Below, in pieces: positions 61,497 to 64,000 of a DNA stretch of 64,000 nt. Position 1 is the first letter of the stretch. Each line of letters starts with the position of its first letter. The stretch is taken from assembly GCA_013398295.1 (NCBI GenBank), contig VZSF01007910.1:222201-286200 (forward strand), given 5' to 3'. Under the pieces are notes generated by a model that was not told the origin of the DNA, made no database searches, and was given only the letters and a program-made list of their open reading frames with translations. Both the position numbers and the translations under genes were made by a program. This DNA is from Chionis minor (lineage: Eukaryota > Chordata > Aves > Charadriiformes > Chionididae).

Positions 61497-62452
61497 TCCA
61501 GAGTTGTTCAATGTATTCAGTCCTGGTCAATGTGTTCATCAATGACCTGGATGAAAGGATGGAGTGTCCCAGCAAGTTTGCTGATGACACCAAGCTGGGA
61601 GGGGTGGCTGACACACCGGAAGGCCGAGCTGCCATTCAGTGTCACCTGGACAGGCCGGAGAGTTGGGCAGAGAGGAACCTCATAAAGTTCAACAGAGGCC
61701 AGTGGAGGGTCCTGCCCCTGGGGAGGAATAACCCCCCACACCAGGACAGGCTGGGGGTGACCTGCTGGGAAGCAGCTCTGCACAGAGGGACCTGGGAGTC
61801 CTGGTGGACAACAGGGTGCCCATGAGCCAGCAATGTGCCCTGGTGGCCAAGAAGGACAATGGCATCCTGGGAGGCATCAAGAAGAGTGTGGCCAGCAGGT
61901 CAAGGGAGGTCATTGTCTCCCTCTACCCTGCCCTGGGGAGGCCACAACTCGAGTGCTGTGTCCAGTTCTGGGCTCCCCAGTTTAAGAAGGACAGGGAACT
62001 GCTGGTGAGGGGACAGCAATGGGCTACAAAGATGATTACATATTGGAGCATCTTTCTGATGAGGAAAGGCTGAGGGAGTTGGGTCTTTTTAGTTTGGAGA
62101 AGACTGAGGGGGGATCTCATCAATGTTTACAAATACTTAAAGGGAGGGAGCCAGGAGGAGGGGACCAGTCTTTCTTCAGTGGTGTCCAGTGATAGGACAA
62201 GAGGTGACGGGCACAAACTTGACCATAGGAAGTTCCATCTAAACATGAGGAGAAACTTCTTTCCTTTGTGGGTGGCAGGGCACTGGCACAGGCTGCCCAA
62301 AGAGGTGGTGGAGTCTCCAACTCTGGAGACATTCCCAACCCGCCTGGACGCCATCCTGTGCCACCTGCTGTAGGTGGACCTGCTCTGGCAGGGGGGTTGG
62401 ACCAGGTGATCTCCAGAGGTCCCTTCCAACCCTTAACGTTCTGTGATTCTGT
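61497..62452 (+). mobile_element. CR1 LINE, longest copy in the window, group B, RT catalytic box intact
   Basis: Plus strand from within the reverse transcriptase: VNVFINDLDERMECPSKFAD, D-T-K-L-G-G (catalytic FADD retained), [54 protein letters not shown]. After a frame change come [40 protein letters not shown] and the 3' UTR ending CGTTCTGTGATTCTGTA. A short direct repeat of TGTTCAATGT-like sequence lies at the 5' edge. Not coding-competent because it is truncated and frameshifted. Confidence 0.96.
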
Positions 62453-63934
62453 ATCAGCCTCCGAGAAGGCTCTGGAGTTACATTTTGGTTAGACCTAACG
62501 AGGAGGAATCAGAAGCCGAGATCACAAAGCAGAAGAGAGAGTTCCTAATGAGATTTCAATGAAGAACGTTGCTCAAAAACAGAACAGCAAATTCAAATTA
62601 TCCTACATCCCCTGGTTCACCGGGGACGCACAGAGATGCCTGGTGCCAACAAATTACGGTGCGTGCATCAAGGGAAGGCACAATGTTCCTGAGAGATGAT
62701 GATATCCAGCCATAGGTGATTTCAGGAGCAATGGAAGCAACGGCAAACGAATCCCGGACAAAAAGCCAGGAGTTCAAGTAGGATGCACTACCGTGACACG
62801 CACTTACTTCTTTGTAAACGTATGAAGAAAGGTGTCATTTTTGAAGCTCTGGAGACAGGTCACCGCTAGCAAAGTGCCCAAATAAGGCAAGAAAAGCAGC
62901 GGCACTCTGTGCGAGCCAGTAGTCTATAGCTAATTACCCAGTAATTTGCTGTATCAGAAGTCTTAATAATTAAAATGCTGCAGTAATTGTGGAATTTAAC
63001 CAAAAAAAGTAAGAGTTAATTGAATTCTAAGAGCACTGAGCTTTTTGCCTAAGTAGTACCACATCAAGAACTGGGGCTGAGTACACACGTGGCAAACACG
63101 ACAAAGGACAAATCAATAAGGTAAGCCTGAAAGAACAAAAACCGGTTTTTAGGTGGCGTGAATACTGCTCAGTGCTGCACAACCTCCGTTATCTAATCCT
63201 CCTGTTGCCCATCAAATTAATTTCACTGAAACATAATAATAAAAACCCTTCCAGAATTAATTCTCTCAAGGCATCGCCCAATTTCGTTACTGTACAAGAA
63301 GCAAGAACTCCTTTTGTTTTTCATTTTTGGGCAAAAGTGAAAAATAACCCCAGAACTATTTAGATAATGCTATCACTGCCAGCAGGACTACATTCATTAT
63401 CAGTGGTAATTGTCAATTAGCGCAACTATTACTGCAGACCTGTGAATGTGCATCTACCTCCAGGGAGGAAGGGAAGGAACAAACCTCATAACTACTTTAA
63501 AAACACAACTTCTTAAAAGCTGTTTGAGTTGGCTGCGAATCGTACACCGGCTCAGATTGCTTCGGAGAGCCTGAAACCAAAACCTTGCCATTTCACAGGC
63601 TTTTGATAACACGTGCACGGACTTTATAACCTCGGCACCACAGGCTCCGACTCGGCATACAGACAAGTGAAGTCATCTGAGACGTATGGACTGATCTAAT
63701 GGGTTTCACAGCGAAAGGAGAAACAGCAACGGGCTGTCACAGCTGTCAACATCAGGCTGTAGGTTCCTCCACCGAGCCCAGCATGCATTTCGTTTCCCCA
63801 CAGCTTAAACACCCATCAAAAAAGGGAGTCTGGTTCGGGAACAAACGGCCGGCGTAACAATAAATAGCAAAGCGTTCTGCAAGTGATCGCTAATTACCCC
63901 GCTGATTTATCAATGCCCCTGTGACATATCATAT
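62453..63934. other. single-copy stretch with candidate conserved non-coding blocks
   Basis: 62925-63015 (GCTAATTACCCAGTAATTTG, then CTTAATAATTAAAATGC) and 63850-63930 (GCTAATTACCCC) are dense in homeodomain-type motifs. No exon supported. Confidence 0.4.
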
Positions 63935-64000
63935 TGTAGCGAGGTGGGGGTCAATCTCTTTTCCCAAAGAACAAGCGACAGGACAAGAGGAAATGGCCTC
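63935..64000 (+). mobile_element. CR1 LINE, group A, cut by the window end
   Basis: GTAGCGAGGTGGGGGTCAAT, then CAAGCGACAGGACAAGAGGA and AATGGCCTC. This is the ORF2 segment for [24 protein letters not shown] sequence. 5' truncation at about 63935. The 3' end lies beyond the window. Confidence 0.93.

Noticed and set aside
62808..62848. 41-nt minus-strand microexon ending AAAGAA|GTAAGTG
   Set aside because: Weak acceptor, and a phase incompatible with the exon at 55055-55200.
1..64000. Full-length or active CR1, tRNA or rRNA genes
   Set aside because: All CR1 copies are 5'-truncated and none contains ORF1 or the endonuclease. No tRNA cloverleaf boxes or rRNA blocks were recognised.

Overview
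This window is nuclear DNA from a bird, or at least a sauropsid with avian-type CR1 retrotransposons. The evidence is 23 recognisable CR1 LINE copies. They carry the typical CR1 3' end (short ATTCTATG-like terminal repeats, no poly-A tail), and most are strongly 5'-truncated. There is no sign of bacterial, plasmid or viral organisation. Exons are tiny and far apart, and most open reading frames are antisense shadows of CR1 or chance frames. CR1 makes up about 10.7 kb, roughly one sixth of the window.

Three CR1 groups can be told apart by their 3' ends. Group A has ...CTTGGGTTGGAAGAGACC..., group B has ...GTTGGAAGGGACCTCTGGAG..., and group C has ...GGTTTGGGTTGGAAGGGACC... (all read on the complementary strand of the element). 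Formal subfamily names would need a repeat library. Left part (1-28.5 kb): 12 of 13 CR1 copies lie on the minus strand. They are embedded in single-copy DNA that also holds a nested hairpin (16302-16383), a perfect 12-bp inverted repeat (12572-12601) and a 30-bp tandem duplication (18705-18764). Right part (31.5-64 kb): 8 of 10 CR1 copies lie on the plus strand.

The only convincing protein-coding sequence is a pair of internal exons on the minus strand, 55055-55200 (146 nt) and 50443-50531 (89 nt). Each has consensus splice sites, each has only one sensible open frame, and their phases join exactly (AA|G) across a 4.5-kb intron. I do not recognise the protein. The right half of the window is therefore probably the intronic landscape of a minus-strand gene, and its plus-strand CR1 copies fit the usual antisense bias of intronic LINEs.

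Other notable structures are a perfect (AAAGG)131 tract of 655 bp preceded by six GGGAA units (57404-58095), and a T57 tract facing A-rich tracts 207 bp away with one unresolved base (47847-48162). There is also a much older CR1/L3-like LINE remnant (59583-59800 and 60595-61083), a GC-rich CpG-bearing intronic patch (about 51070-51350), and several AT-rich homeodomain-motif blocks that look like candidate conserved non-coding elements. I found no undescribed multi-gene system. The window is a fairly ordinary avian intronic/intergenic region with several structures worth checking.
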